A stretch of 52,202 nucleotides of DNA from a bacterium (GTDB taxonomy: Bacteria > Fidelibacterota > UBA8477 > JABMPR01), in NCBI GenBank assembly GCA_013202895.1, contig JABMPR010000121.1, positions 1 to 52,202 on the forward strand, in the 5' to 3' direction. Made by a program: the position numbers and the translations under genes. The notes beneath the pieces were generated by a model. It searched no databases and was not told where the DNA came from. It worked only from the letters and a program-made list of their open reading frames with translations. This document shows positions 1 through 7,983 of the stretch, in pieces (within the stretch, counting starts at the first letter, position 1; every line of letters starts with the position of its first letter).

Positions 1-1
1 G

Positions 2-1192
2 GCCGCCTTGTTCTTTCAGGATAAGATTGAATATGAGGGTTTCATCATGAATGCAGGTTTGCGCTATGAGATCTTTGATCCCGATGCGACATTGCCCTCA
101 GATCCATATCGCCCATACCTGGATCCTGGAAATATCGGTCCGGATTTAACTGATGCTGATTATTGGCTGGGACCCAATGGAGATATTCCAAAACCCAATC
201 CTGATGCCCCCTGGAAGCGTGCCAGCTTAAAACATTTTTTCAGTCCCAGGATAGGCGTTTCGCATCCTATCACCGACTTGAGCGTTTTCCACTTTACCTA
301 TGGTTACTTCTATCAAATCCCGGACTGGTACCTGCTCTACCGAAACTATAACTATTCTTATGACATCCTGGCCTTATATGGGAATCCAGACCTGGAACCT
401 GAAAAAACCATATCTTATGAAATTGGCATAAAACAAGTCCTGGGTAGCGAATTCTTATTTGACATGACTGCTTTCTATAAGGATATATCCAATCTGGTAG
501 AAACAACTGTGATTAACAGTTTGAACGACCCCGATTTCCTTGAAATTGCCGAGGCTGATGAGACGGTAATCCGCCTGCCAACCTTATATATGAATAATAG
601 TGTAGCCTGGGGAACCGTCAAAGGTCTGGAATTCTCCCTGGTAAAAAGACCAGCACCGACTGGCGGTTTTAGTATGATCTTGTCCTATACATTCATGATC
701 GCTCGCGGCAAAACCTCTGATTACCATGATGGATTTCTACGCCAATTTAGTCGAGGGCAGCTGGAACCAGTCCAACAATTCTATTTGAACTGGGATCAAC
801 GGCATACTTTCGCCGCCAATCTGGACTACCGCTTTAAGGATCATTCAGGCATCACACTAAGCTACAATTATGGCTCGGGCTACCCATATACAGGCTACCA
901 GGAATCACTCCTACCCGTGGAGAACAACAATCGATTACCTGCTACCATGTCCACCGATTTGAAAGCAAATAAAGTATTTAGTCTCGGTTCTGTAAATATG
1001 AATGTGTATTTGTTCGTAATGAACCTTTTTGACAATGTGAACATAATGAATTTTGACAATGGGGAAAACCGCAGGATTCCAGTTATAAACCACCTGCTGA
1101 ACTACCCAGACGAATATCAGGGACCACTGGATGACCCCTTTGTATATGGCCCCCATCGTGAGATCAGGATAGGATTGAACTTTGATTTTTAG
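2..1192 (+). CDS. TonB-dependent outer-membrane receptor, C-terminal part (5' truncated by window)
   Basis: The reading frame is open from the first bases of the window, so the plug domain and signal peptide lie upstream. What remains, just under 400 residues, looks like the second half of a TonB receptor barrel. It has alternating aromatic-rich beta strands, an early segment QDKIEYEGFIMNAGLRYE typical of the barrel of CarboxypepD_reg/TonB proteins, the stretch NPDLEPEKTISYEIGIKQ that is very common in this family, and a C-terminus ending in phenylalanine (GLNFDF) as expected for insertion by the BAM machinery. Such receptors take up bulky substrates using TonB energy. The stop overlaps the next gene by 11 bases, so it heads or belongs to the surface operon that follows. 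The substrate cannot be told from the sequence. Confidence 0.88.
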   Translation, partial: AALFFQDKIEYEGFIMNAGLRYEIFDPDATLPSDPYRPYLDPGNIGPDLTDADYWLGPNGDIPKPNPDAPWKRASLKHFFSPRIGVSHPITDLSVFHFTYGYFYQIPDWYLLYRNYNYSYDILALYGNPDLEPEKTISYEIGIKQVLGSEFLFDMTAFYKDISNLVETTVINSLNDPDFLEIAEADETVIRLPTLYMNNSVAWGTVKGLEFSLVKRPAPTGGFSMILSYTFMIARGKTSDYHDGFLRQFSRGQLEPVQQFYLNWDQRHTFAANLDYRFKDHSGITLSYNYGSGYPYTGYQESLLPVENNNRLPATMSTDLKANKVFSLGSVNMNVYLFVMNLFDNVNIMNFDNGENRRIPVINHLLNYPDEYQGPLDDPFVYGPHREIRIGLNFDF

Positions 1193-2771
1193 ACTTATCA
1201 GAAAACCGGAATACTTGGTAATCACGTTGGCTCTCTGCTCAATGCTGACACTTGATGCCCGGGCTGCCAGCGAAGGTCGGCTCGAAGTTGGAAAACTCTG
1301 GATTGGTCCCACGATCACTAATTATGGATACATGGGTACATTTGAATACCCTGGTGGAGCCCAGGATTTTTACATCATCGAACAATCAAATTTCTTCTCC
1401 TGTGTCAATGGAACCGATACTTTGGTTCTGTATGGCGGTACCCTGGGTACTGAACTCGATTATGGTTGGCAGAATGCCGATGGTCGTTTTGAATCATGGG
1501 TGGATGAAGGAGATGGGATCAATAGGATCAATTTGACAGCAACAAGCGATTTCGAGCATTTTACACAGGGGTCACTCTCAGCGGAAGTCACAACCAGAAT
1601 TCGGGCCTATAATCACCCAGATTATGACGATATGGTGCTTATTGATCACGTATTCAAGAATACAGGCAGTAGCACCCTTACTGATCTCTACTATGGATCG
1701 CATCTACCCGTTGATGCCGGCGCCAGCGGGATCAGCTACAAGGATCTGGATGACTATGCCGATCATGACAGTGCGTCTGGATTTACTTACATGTATGATG
1801 ATGATGGGGATAATGGATTGTCAGCCTATCTCGCAGGGCAGGTTTTACTGGGAATTGATACAGGTTCGGGACTGGATACAGCTCAGGCGTGGACTACCGC
1901 TCATTACTATCAGATGGTTAATCCCATCACAGGTCGTCAGGACATGATCCGCAAGATAAAAAGCGGCATTACACTTACAACTGGGAGTCCTGGTCCCTGG
2001 AGCATTGTAAATGCCGTGGGTCCCATAGATTTGCCGGCAGGTGAGTCAGTGGAGTTTGTCATGGCTGTAGTTTATGGTGATGGTCTTCAGGAATCACTTC
2101 AAAATATAGAAGCGGCACGTTCGCTGACTGCAATTGGTTTCACAATTCCTGATGCTGAACTTCCACCCTCCGCACCCCAGATCGAAGACATCAACGTGTC
2201 CAGCCGCGTGGTGGAGTTGAATTGGGATAATATCGCAGCACAATCCTCTGATTTCCATCAATACCGGCTATACAAAAGTGATGTCTCCCCTATCGGTCCC
2301 TGGGAGGTATTGGCAGATACCACCAATACCAGCTATGTTGATATAGGCAGGTCTGGATTTCCGCTGTATTACACCATTACCAGTCTGGATCACTCCGGAA
2401 ATGAGACTGGTAAATGGGGTCGGGCAAATCGAACCTTGGATGCCGTTCGTCCTGTGGGCAAAGCCGTCACAAAATTGGGCAAAGTTATTGTGGTTCCCAA
2501 TCCCTACAGAGGTGGGGCCAACTGGGAGTCCCTTGACTATGAAAACCGGATCTACTTCACCCAGTTACCTGCTGTCTGTACGATCTTCATTCACAGTTTC
2601 ACAGGCGATCTGGTCGCCAGATTGGATCATGAGGGCTCAGGTTGGGCATCCTGGGACCTTTTATCATCAAACCGACAGTCCATCGCCAGTGGCTTATACC
2701 TGTATAGAGTAGTCACTCCGTCTGGAGATGAAACGAACGGTAAGTTCGTCATAATCAAGGGTGAGCGATGA
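1182..2771 (+). CDS. Secreted FnIII protein with C-terminal sorting-type domain
   Basis: A 529-residue protein starting at TTG inside the end of the receptor gene. The N-terminus has a hydrophobic stretch ending in DARA, a likely signal peptide. Residues about 30-320 form a beta-rich region I cannot assign. About 325-415 reads as a fibronectin type III fold (residues VVELNWDN, YRLYKS and YYTITSLD). The last 100 residues begin with VVPNPYRGG and end with SGLYLYRVVTPSGDETNGKF, the pattern of the FlgD-like/type IX secretion sorting-type domains common in FCB bacteria. I infer a surface-exposed or released partner of the receptor and of the PorV-like protein, whose ATG overlaps this gene's stop by 4 bases. 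The exact start is uncertain because the ribosome-binding site is weak. Confidence 0.75.
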   Translation: MIFRLIRKPEYLVITLALCSMLTLDARAASEGRLEVGKLWIGPTITNYGYMGTFEYPGGAQDFYIIEQSNFFSCVNGTDTLVLYGGTLGTELDYGWQNADGRFESWVDEGDGINRINLTATSDFEHFTQGSLSAEVTTRIRAYNHPDYDDMVLIDHVFKNTGSSTLTDLYYGSHLPVDAGASGISYKDLDDYADHDSASGFTYMYDDDGDNGLSAYLAGQVLLGIDTGSGLDTAQAWTTAHYYQMVNPITGRQDMIRKIKSGITLTTGSPGPWSIVNAVGPIDLPAGESVEFVMAVVYGDGLQESLQNIEAARSLTAIGFTIPDAELPPSAPQIEDINVSSRVVELNWDNIAAQSSDFHQYRLYKSDVSPIGPWEVLADTTNTSYVDIGRSGFPLYYTITSLDHSGNETGKWGRANRTLDAVRPVGKAVTKLGKVIVVPNPYRGGANWESLDYENRIYFTQLPAVCTIFIHSFTGDLVARLDHEGSGWASWDLLSSNRQSIASGLYLYRVVTPSGDETNGKFVIIKGER

Positions 2772-3757
2772 TATTCAGATCAAAAATGAAGGCGATAAGC
2801 AAGATAGCGTTACTTATTGGCTGCGCATCATTTCTATTTGCACAATCCAGTTTCAACAAGGTGGGTACTACGGGAGTATTATTTTTAAACCTGCCCGCAG
2901 GTGCTGCAGCACAGGGTATGGGCAAGGCTTATTCAGGTATGGAACAAGGCGCAAGTGCAAGCTTCTGGAATCCTGCCCTGCTGGGCTGGGAGAAATCCAC
3001 CCAGACCTTCATCACTTATTCCAGCTGGCTTATAGACATTCACCACCAGGCAGCGGCTGTAAGCTTCCCATTTGCTGGTCTGGGTATCGGTATTAGCCAA
3101 CGTTTAGCCACAACAGCACCCATGACAGAAACCACTACATTACAACCCAGAGGTACAGGTGAAACCTTCCGTTACCAGGATATTGCTCTGGGCTTGTCAG
3201 TATCACGCGCATTCTCCGATCGTTTCGCTCTAGGTGGAACCGTCACTTATATCCAGGAATCGGTGGCAGACCTCCAGGCCCAGGGTGTGGCAGTAGATAT
3301 TGGTTCTCTCTACTGGCTTGGCTACAGTGACCTGCGATTTTATATGGTCTTGCGTAATTTTGGTCCTGATCTTAGCTTTGGTGGTACTTTCCTTGATACC
3401 CGTGTAAAAGGGAACGTCAAAGAGGAAGTTGAACTGTCTTTTGGAGAAATAAGTCTGCCTGTATCTTTCAGTCTTGGTACGGCTGGATCCATTTGGAAAT
3501 CAGGATCACACTCTTTGCTACTGGCAATAGAGGCTAATCACCCTGCGGATTATAGTCCCAGATTAAATTTAGGGGCAGAATATAAATATGGAAAACATCT
3601 CAACCTCAGAGGCGGATATGGCTTAAACTATGAGCAGGAATCATGGTCAATGGGCTTTGGATTAATTGCAAAAAATATTTTCATCGATTTTGCATATTCA
3701 GCAATGCAGGACTTTTCAGGAATACTGTCCTATTCTGTGCGATATGCAATACCCTAA
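2768..3757 (+). CDS. PorV/PorQ-family outer-membrane protein
   Basis: A 329-residue barrel-type protein with a short N-terminal signal peptide (hydrophobic core ALLIGCASFLFA). The signature just after it, GTTGVLFLNLPAGAAAQGMG followed by ASASFWNPALLGW, is the hallmark of the PorV/PorQ (UPF0164-like) family. The rest alternates short strands and glycine-rich turns to a short C-terminal strand. PorV in type IX secretion carries sorting-domain proteins at the outer membrane; other relatives have no known role. The gene overlaps the upstream FnIII protein by 4 bases (ATGA), which implies translational coupling with exactly the kind of protein a PorV-like shuttle would handle. That functional link is inference. 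The family call is strong, the exact subfamily is not. Confidence 0.8.
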   Translation: MIFRSKMKAISKIALLIGCASFLFAQSSFNKVGTTGVLFLNLPAGAAAQGMGKAYSGMEQGASASFWNPALLGWEKSTQTFITYSSWLIDIHHQAAAVSFPFAGLGIGISQRLATTAPMTETTTLQPRGTGETFRYQDIALGLSVSRAFSDRFALGGTVTYIQESVADLQAQGVAVDIGSLYWLGYSDLRFYMVLRNFGPDLSFGGTFLDTRVKGNVKEEVELSFGEISLPVSFSLGTAGSIWKSGSHSLLLAIEANHPADYSPRLNLGAEYKYGKHLNLRGGYGLNYEQESWSMGFGLIAKNIFIDFAYSAMQDFSGILSYSVRYAIP

Positions 3758-3769
3758 AGGAGGTCCTAA

Positions 3770-5080
3770 TTGAAAAGAATCATTCTGCTTTCCTTTATCC
3801 TGCTCATGTCATGTGAGGAGGATGCTGAGGAAGTTGCCAGCATTGATGTCATAGCGGTGACACCGCTCCAAACCATTATCAATGTTGGTCAAACTGTTCA
3901 ATTTGTTGGGCAAGCCTTGGACATCGATCTCGTACCGGTACCAGATATAGCTTTCGTCTGGTCCTCATCCGATCCCACAAGGGTACAAGTCGATGAAAAC
4001 GGATTGGCAACGGGAATGGCCATGGCACAGGGAGTTGTGATAACGGCTCAAACTGAAGGTATTGAAAGCAATGATGCTGTTATCCACGTTGCCGGTGAAC
4101 CGCATCGGATTGAGCTTGGATTTACATCAGAGGCGGTCCTCGCTGGCCAATCCATCACATTATCTGGAGATATAAAGGATTCCCTGGGAACCACTATTCC
4201 TGAGATGGAAATCTCTGATTGGCTTTCCGCAGATGAATCCCTACTACTTGCTGAAGCCAGCGGCGAGCTGACTGGAGTAAGCAAAGGCACAACCACAGTA
4301 ATGGCAGAGCTTGGCAATCTGCAGAGTGATCCGGTCCAGATTTATATCTGGGATCTGGCATTTACAGAGGATTTCAGTTCAGTGGATACAAGCACAATAG
4401 GAGAATATTATTTCAGGGGCAATAATGATATGATCTGGCAGATCAATCATGAACTGGAGACTGACACCTCTGCCGCAGGTCCCCACACCGGCCGCCCAGC
4501 CATTGTGGAAGATAATGGAAATCCCGTTTTGCGTCTTACAGAACCCAGTAATGCCTATTTCACAAATCGTCAACTGCTGATCATGACCTATGGCGGGACA
4601 GTGTATGATTCGGATTTTGGTTGGCCGACTGGTGATGGCATGCTTACTAACTCAAATTTCAGGATACAAATGCGGATCAATGGCATAGATGATCCAGTAG
4701 CCAGCACAACTGCTGAATCTCTGGTGATTTTCACCCAGTACTACTCCGGGGCTGCCAGTCCTTATTATCTGGTATATGGACCGGGTCGAAACCGGGTATC
4801 GGCCTGGTTTGGTGCGTCTCTGGCACCCTCTGCCTCCATACCCGAGTGGGGTGCAATGCCGGAGATCGACTATGATACATGGTTTAATATGGTGGTGGAG
4901 GTTTTCGACGGGACCATGCGTACTGAAGTATTCAGCGGTGCTGAACCAACTGGCGAATGGGATTACAGCTATACAATTCCGGACTGGACCGGCGAAGAGG
5001 AATCGATTCCAGGTCTCTGGTTTGGTGCCTTCCTGGTGGATGAGTATTATGCGGATGATATCAAGTACTATGCGCCTTAG
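3770..5080 (+). CDS. Surface lipoprotein with Big2-type repeats
   Basis: A 436-residue lipoprotein starting at TTG. The start is fixed by a near-perfect Shine-Dalgarno AAAGGAGGT at 3756-3764, five bases upstream. The N-terminus MKRIILLSFILLMSC gives a clear lipobox with Cys15 and acidic residues right after it. Residues about 25-110 and 110-195 look like two bacterial Ig-like (Big2) repeats (TVQFVGQALD, FVWSSSDPTRVQVDENGLAT and a second weaker copy). The remaining C-terminal half begins EDFSS and resembles a concanavalin-like/LamG jelly-roll fold rich in Trp, Tyr and Gly, possibly for carbohydrate or ligand binding. It sits 12 bases after the PorV-like gene and overlaps the lipase-like gene by 11 bases. 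Binding function is inference. Confidence 0.75.
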   Translation: MKRIILLSFILLMSCEEDAEEVASIDVIAVTPLQTIINVGQTVQFVGQALDIDLVPVPDIAFVWSSSDPTRVQVDENGLATGMAMAQGVVITAQTEGIESNDAVIHVAGEPHRIELGFTSEAVLAGQSITLSGDIKDSLGTTIPEMEISDWLSADESLLLAEASGELTGVSKGTTTVMAELGNLQSDPVQIYIWDLAFTEDFSSVDTSTIGEYYFRGNNDMIWQINHELETDTSAAGPHTGRPAIVEDNGNPVLRLTEPSNAYFTNRQLLIMTYGGTVYDSDFGWPTGDGMLTNSNFRIQMRINGIDDPVASTTAESLVIFTQYYSGAASPYYLVYGPGRNRVSAWFGASLAPSASIPEWGAMPEIDYDTWFNMVVEVFDGTMRTEVFSGAEPTGEWDYSYTIPDWTGEEESIPGLWFGAFLVDEYYADDIKYYAP

Positions 5081-5909
5081 GATCATTATTCTTGTGTTTG
5101 TAATCGTGGGTTGTGAGGGACCTAAAACCGATGATGTAGATGAACGGGGTCTGCTGCCTGATTCATTTCCAGCAGATTTTACCCCCCCCATTGATGCCGA
5201 CTCAGGCGATCCCGTTAGCGGATGGGGTGGTGGCTGGGGCGAGGTGACGCATACACCCATCGTCTTTGTCCACGGAAACGGGCACACGGCTGGAAATTGG
5301 ACCACCATGGCCACCTACTTTGCAGAAGATGGTTATACCTGGAATGAGCTGTGGGCTATAAGCTATCTGGGAGAGGCTGTCTCAGAGGATCTTTTCAACA
5401 CAAATGAGGGAAACTGGGAGGAAATTGATCAATTTGTTACAGCTGTCCTTGAATATACCCAATCTGAAAAAGTTAATATCATTGCTCATTCACTGGGTGT
5501 AACCGTATCTCGAACCTGGTTAAAATACAGCAATGATTATAGTCAGGTGGAGAACTTTGTAGGCATCGCGGGGGCAAATCATGGTGTAGCTTTTTGCGGA
5601 CCTAACCAGCATTCCGGTCTGTGTGGTGAGGTCGGTCATCCCGATTCGGACTTTCTGCAATGGCTCAATGAGGACGATGAGACACCACAAAGTGAGACCC
5701 TTCAGTACATTACGGTCTATAATGGAGCTCATCTCGATGTCTTTTTTCCCGCTAATGCTTTGATGAATGACAGTACAGTCCATGATCTGCGAACCAGCCC
5801 CCTGCTTGAGGGAGCAGATAACATTCAGTTCGCTAATCTGGATCATATCAGTCTTGCTACAGCCGGGATGGTGTATGACACCCTCTCGCATTACATAAAT
5901 ACACAATAA
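5070..5909 (+). CDS. Lipase-like alpha/beta-hydrolase lipoprotein
   Basis: I place the start at ATG 5070, not at an upstream in-frame ATG, because it gives a lipoprotein signal MRLRIIILVFVIVGC (lipobox Cys15); the longer version begins inside the preceding gene. The 279-residue product has an alpha/beta-hydrolase core: oxyanion-hole segment PIVFVHGNG (residues 63-71), nucleophile elbow AHSLG with Ser141, and a late LDH histidine near the C-terminus. It resembles class 2 (EstA/LipA-type) triacylglycerol lipases and would hydrolyse esters at the outer membrane or in the periplasm. The gene overlaps the Big2 lipoprotein by 11 bases and belongs to the same operon. The substrate is unknown. A run of eight C lies at 5182-5189 near the start of the mature part. 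Confidence 0.82.
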   Translation: MRLRIIILVFVIVGCEGPKTDDVDERGLLPDSFPADFTPPIDADSGDPVSGWGGGWGEVTHTPIVFVHGNGHTAGNWTTMATYFAEDGYTWNELWAISYLGEAVSEDLFNTNEGNWEEIDQFVTAVLEYTQSEKVNIIAHSLGVTVSRTWLKYSNDYSQVENFVGIAGANHGVAFCGPNQHSGLCGEVGHPDSDFLQWLNEDDETPQSETLQYITVYNGAHLDVFFPANALMNDSTVHDLRTSPLLEGADNIQFANLDHISLATAGMVYDTLSHYINTQ

Positions 5910-5927
5910 CCAAACAAGGAGAAACAC

Positions 5928-6464
5928 ATGCGTAAACTACTTTACCTTTTATTCGTAATGCTATTGACAATGGCTCTCTTCACCGTCATTGCCTGCGAAG
6001 AAGATGATGATGATGACCCAACAGTCGCCGAAAATCTAGTTGGCGTTTGGCTGGCCGATTCTACCATAGGTGATCTTGGCAATGCCGTTACTACGGGATC
6101 ATTGGCTGGTGCTGGCTGGATTTCTTATCAGCTAACCTTAAATTCAAACGGAACCTACTCCGCAGAGGGGGCCAATCCATTTGATCAAGAACTTTATGGT
6201 GGGGATGGTGATGGGGTCATTCATTACAGCGGGACCTATACTATTGATGATTCACAAGATCCCATGTGGATTGATCTCACCTGTACAACCAGCGACCTTG
6301 AAGTGTTCTTCTCAACGTTGGCGGCTGTCCAGCCTATGCAACCGGGTATTTTCAGCTTGAACGCGGATGATGACGAAATGACGCTCCAGTGGGGAGCCAA
6401 AGCATTTGAGATTCCTAGACCTGAAGCTTTTATAGCTGCTCCAGGTACACTGGTTAAACAGTAA
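5928..6464 (+). CDS. Small lipoprotein with lipocalin-like pattern
   Basis: A 178-residue protein with RBS AAGGAG a few bases before the ATG. The N-terminus has a long hydrophobic signal ending VIAC (lipobox Cys23) followed by a run of Glu/Asp. The mature part starts LVGVWLADS and continues with YQLTLNSNGTYS and HYSGTYTIDDSQDPMWIDL. This 'G-x-W ... L-x-x-NGTY ... G-x-Y' layout is seen in lipocalin-like and similar small beta-barrel lipoproteins. It lies 18 bases after the lipase-like gene and is the last gene before a strong terminator, so it is probably co-transcribed with the surface operon. The function is unknown; a ligand- or lipid-binding role is a guess from the fold pattern and context. 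Confidence 0.7.
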   Translation: MRKLLYLLFVMLLTMALFTVIACEEDDDDDPTVAENLVGVWLADSTIGDLGNAVTTGSLAGAGWISYQLTLNSNGTYSAEGANPFDQELYGGDGDGVIHYSGTYTIDDSQDPMWIDLTCTTSDLEVFFSTLAAVQPMQPGIFSLNADDDEMTLQWGAKAFEIPRPEAFIAAPGTLVKQ

Positions 6465-6480
6465 GAAAAAATCGTAATTA

Positions 6481-6513
6481 AAAAGAGAGCTTCCTCCTGG
6501 GAAGCTCTCTTTT
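6481..6513. terminator. Bidirectional intrinsic terminator between convergent genes
   Basis: A perfect 14-bp stem (6481-6494 with 6500-6513) and a five-base loop, with an A-run on the left and a T-run on the right side. It lies between the end of the surface operon on + and the end of the aspartate kinase gene on -, so it can stop transcription from both directions. Confidence 0.9.
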
Positions 6514-6525
6514 TATCTGTATAGT

Positions 6526-7983
6526 TTATACCCTGGAATTACTTAAGTTTTGGATTGCTAAAGAATCTTCAAAGTCTCGTTTTCCATTTCTTGCAGACTT
6601 CCTTTGAAACAATTCATTATGTAAAGCTTGCATTGCTTTTCCAACATCGGCATCTCGGACAATAAAAGATATGTTGCGCCTTGAGGAGCCCTGAGCAATC
6701 GCCTCAACATTGATGGATTCTTGCCCCAACACATCAAAAATAATCGCTGCGATTCCTGGTGTACCTTGCATACCTTCACCAACAACAGCTACCAGAGACT
6801 GATTACTTTCAATGACCAGTTTATCGATGTACTTAAGCTTAAACTCATGAGCGAATTCACTCTCAATGGCTTGAACTGCAGACTCAGTCTCATCAGGTTT
6901 TAAAGCAAAACAAGTGGAATGCTCACTAAAAGCCTGAGATACCAGCATGATGCTGATTCCGCTATTTGCCAGACAGGAAAACAAACGCGCATTAATTCCC
7001 CTAACACCTACCATTCCAGCGCCTTGCATGCGGATCAGGGATACGTTGGAAACACAAGACAAACCTACAGCCACTTCGCCATTAATCTCGCGCCTGGAGG
7101 ATATCCGAGATCCAGGATGATCCGGATTAAAGGTATTTTTAATGACGATCGGAATTTTCTTATACAAAGCTGGAATCATAGTTGGCGGGAAGATCACCTT
7201 GGCACCTGCGTGAGCCAGCTCCATGGCTTCTTCATAGGTCAATTCCCCTATGGGGACGGCTTGATCCACCAGATTTGGATTGGCGGTTAATATCCCATCC
7301 ACATCGGTCCATATTTGAATCTCATCCACATTGAGTGCCGCTCCAAAGATACTGGCAGTATAGTCGGACCCGCTGCGACCCAGCGTTGTGGTTGCGCCAT
7401 CTTCTACCGCACCGATAAAACCGGTTATCACTTGCAGTTTTCCGCGCCCGTTAAGATAAATACGGATCTGATCATAAGAGCGCTGGTAATGGACATAAGC
7501 ATCTCCAAAATTATTATCCGTAATAACAACCTGCCTGGCATCAAGTGCCTCAGCCTCCACACCAACATGATTCAAATAGGCTGAAATGATGCAGGCTGAG
7601 AAACGCTCGCCATAGCTTAGCAGCTCATCCTTCCATTTCACGAATTCTGTGGGTTCATGGGGAAAATCACTGAGTGTTTGATTAAACTGCTTGGTCAAAT
7701 TAGTGATACATGAATAAAGCTCAGAATCATTGCCCAGACCGAGCTCGTCAATAGCCGACCCATGATGTTGAATCAGAGCCAGTGTTTGCCTTTCATGGGC
7801 AGCACCCGTTTGCAATATTACACTCAGATTGATAAGGGCATCTGTGACCCCTTTGAATGCTGAAACCACTATGGATAGCTCATCTCCAAGCTGGAGCCGG
7901 CTACGAATAATGCTTGAAACCTGCTTGATGCACCGGGCATCAGCTAATGAGCTACCACCGAATTTGAGGATCCTGTTCATCAT
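6526..7983 (-). CDS. Aspartate kinase, ThrA/MetL-type, without homoserine dehydrogenase domain
   Basis: A 485-residue enzyme that phosphorylates L-aspartate, the first step toward Lys, Thr and Met. Visible motifs are KFGGSS (residues 7-12), GFIGAVEDGATTTLGRSGSD (188-207) and IWTDVDGI (224-231) in the amino-acid kinase fold, then two ACT domains (about 315-385 and 395-460) with GAGMVGVRGI and VGEGMQGTPGIAA. The ACT segment IAQGSSRRNISFIV is characteristic of the kinase half of bifunctional ThrA/MetL proteins, yet the protein stops about 25 residues after the point where the dehydrogenase linker would begin. It overlaps the upstream cystathionine gamma-synthase gene by 4 bases and so falls under the same SAM riboswitch, parallel to the metBL arrangement of enterics. 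Family call is firm; feedback specificity is unknown. Confidence 0.93.
   Translation of the reverse strand: MMNRILKFGGSSLADARCIKQVSSIIRSRLQLGDELSIVVSAFKGVTDALINLSVILQTGAAHERQTLALIQHHGSAIDELGLGNDSELYSCITNLTKQFNQTLSDFPHEPTEFVKWKDELLSYGERFSACIISAYLNHVGVEAEALDARQVVITDNNFGDAYVHYQRSYDQIRIYLNGRGKLQVITGFIGAVEDGATTTLGRSGSDYTASIFGAALNVDEIQIWTDVDGILTANPNLVDQAVPIGELTYEEAMELAHAGAKVIFPPTMIPALYKKIPIVIKNTFNPDHPGSRISSRREINGEVAVGLSCVSNVSLIRMQGAGMVGVRGINARLFSCLANSGISIMLVSQAFSEHSTCFALKPDETESAVQAIESEFAHEFKLKYIDKLVIESNQSLVAVVGEGMQGTPGIAAIIFDVLGQESINVEAIAQGSSRRNISFIVRDADVGKAMQALHNELFQRKSARNGKRDFEDSLAIQNLSNSRV

Noticed and set aside
4652-5314. Long open frame on - across the Big2/lipase junction
   Set aside because: It is antisense to two well supported lipoprotein genes, has no recognisable domain and a low-complexity composition, so it is a shadow.
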